A stretch of DNA of 5,244 nt from Proteobacteria bacterium UBA6492. GTDB lineage: Bacteria; Pseudomonadota; Gammaproteobacteria; UBA6429; Thiohalophilaceae. The notes under the pieces are model-generated. The model was not told the DNA's origin. It worked only from the letters and a program-made list of their open reading frames with translations, and searched no databases. Position numbers and translations under genes: made by a program. The stretch is taken from positions 2,669 through 7,912 of the forward strand of contig DJMK01000008.1 of NCBI GenBank assembly GCA_002436485.1. Reading direction: 5' to 3'. Below are positions 5,069 through 5,244 of the stretch, piece after piece (the first letter of the stretch is position 1; each line of letters opens with the position of its first letter).

Positions 5069-5244
5069 AAACCTGCACTTTGGCGGCCTGTGGACCTTTA
5101 GGGCCATTCTCTACTTCGAATGTCACTTGCTGGCCTTCAGCCAAGGTGCGGAATCCCTCGGATGCGATTGCTGAAAAATGTACAAAGACATCCTTGCTGC
5201 CATCTTCTGGTGTGATAAAACCAAAACCTTTGGATTCGTTAAAC
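5067..5244 (-). CDS. Cold-shock protein, CspA family (partial, N-terminus outside window)
   Basis: The last 58 residues are visible, from FNESKGFGFITPEDG to AAKVQV, and the frame is open to the right edge. RNP1-type KGFGFI and RNP2-type DVFVHFSAI are intact, as are the downstream strands EGQQVTFEVENGPKGPQAA. Full-length members have about 67-70 residues, so roughly 10 N-terminal residues (the usual xxGTVKW part) are missing. Family knowledge: single OB-fold proteins that bind single-stranded RNA/DNA, melt RNA structure and can act as antiterminators. Whether it is cold-induced cannot be judged, since the promoter and 5' leader lie outside. It is followed by tandem terminators and then the RRM gene. 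Confidence 0.97.
   Translation of the reverse strand, partial: FNESKGFGFITPEDGSKDVFVHFSAIASEGFRTLAEGQQVTFEVENGPKGPQAAKVQV

Noticed and set aside
5063..5074. Perfect palindrome AGGTTTAAACCT over the csp stop codon as an operator
   Set aside because: It overlaps coding sequence and is better explained as part of the overlapping hairpin arms of the csp 3' end.

Overview
The window looks like chromosomal DNA of a free-living gammaproteobacterium of moderate GC. This is inferred from the gene families: a TRAP-TAXI binding protein, a YihY/BrkB membrane protein, a secreted RimK-associated retropepsin-like protein, a Spy/ZraP-like periplasmic protein, a single-RRM RNA-binding protein and a CspA-type cold-shock protein. 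Most genes have good Shine-Dalgarno (SD) sites, and several intrinsic terminators of GC-rich stem plus T-tract form are present. I cannot assign a genus. There is no tRNA, rRNA, insertion sequence, CRISPR array or phage gene.

Layout from left to right: (1) The N-terminal half of a TRAP-TAXI solute-binding protein on the minus strand, running off the left edge (1-512). (2) A 364-base intergenic region (513-876) that holds the most interesting signal. An FNR/Anr-like box (803-816) sits at the class II distance (-41.5) from a -10-like hexamer on both strands. The rightward promoter would serve a secreted amidohydrolase (877-1734). The leftward one would make a roughly 148-nt transcript ending at a strong minus-strand terminator (622-652), with no convincing protein in it. 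This is a candidate oxygen-responsive small RNA, and it carries a C/U-rich anti-SD stretch. (3) The amidohydrolase meets, tail to tail with one base between, a minus-strand pair: a YihY/BrkB-family membrane protein and, 62 nt downstream of it, an unrecognised single-pass membrane protein. (4) A 230-base divergent intergenic region, then a plus-strand pair of exported proteins: a retropepsin-like putative protease and a His-rich Spy/ZraP-like protein, closed by a bidirectional terminator (4694-4722). (5) Converging on that terminator, a minus-strand RNA-binding pair: a partial cold-shock protein (right edge) and an RRM protein that starts with TTG directly after the csp terminator.

The genes do not form one pathway. 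The two themes are envelope/periplasmic functions (five predicted exported or membrane proteins besides the TRAP component) and RNA-level regulation (csp, RRM protein, candidate sRNA). The FNR box, sRNA and terminator read-through ideas are inferences from spacing and motif matches and have not been tested.
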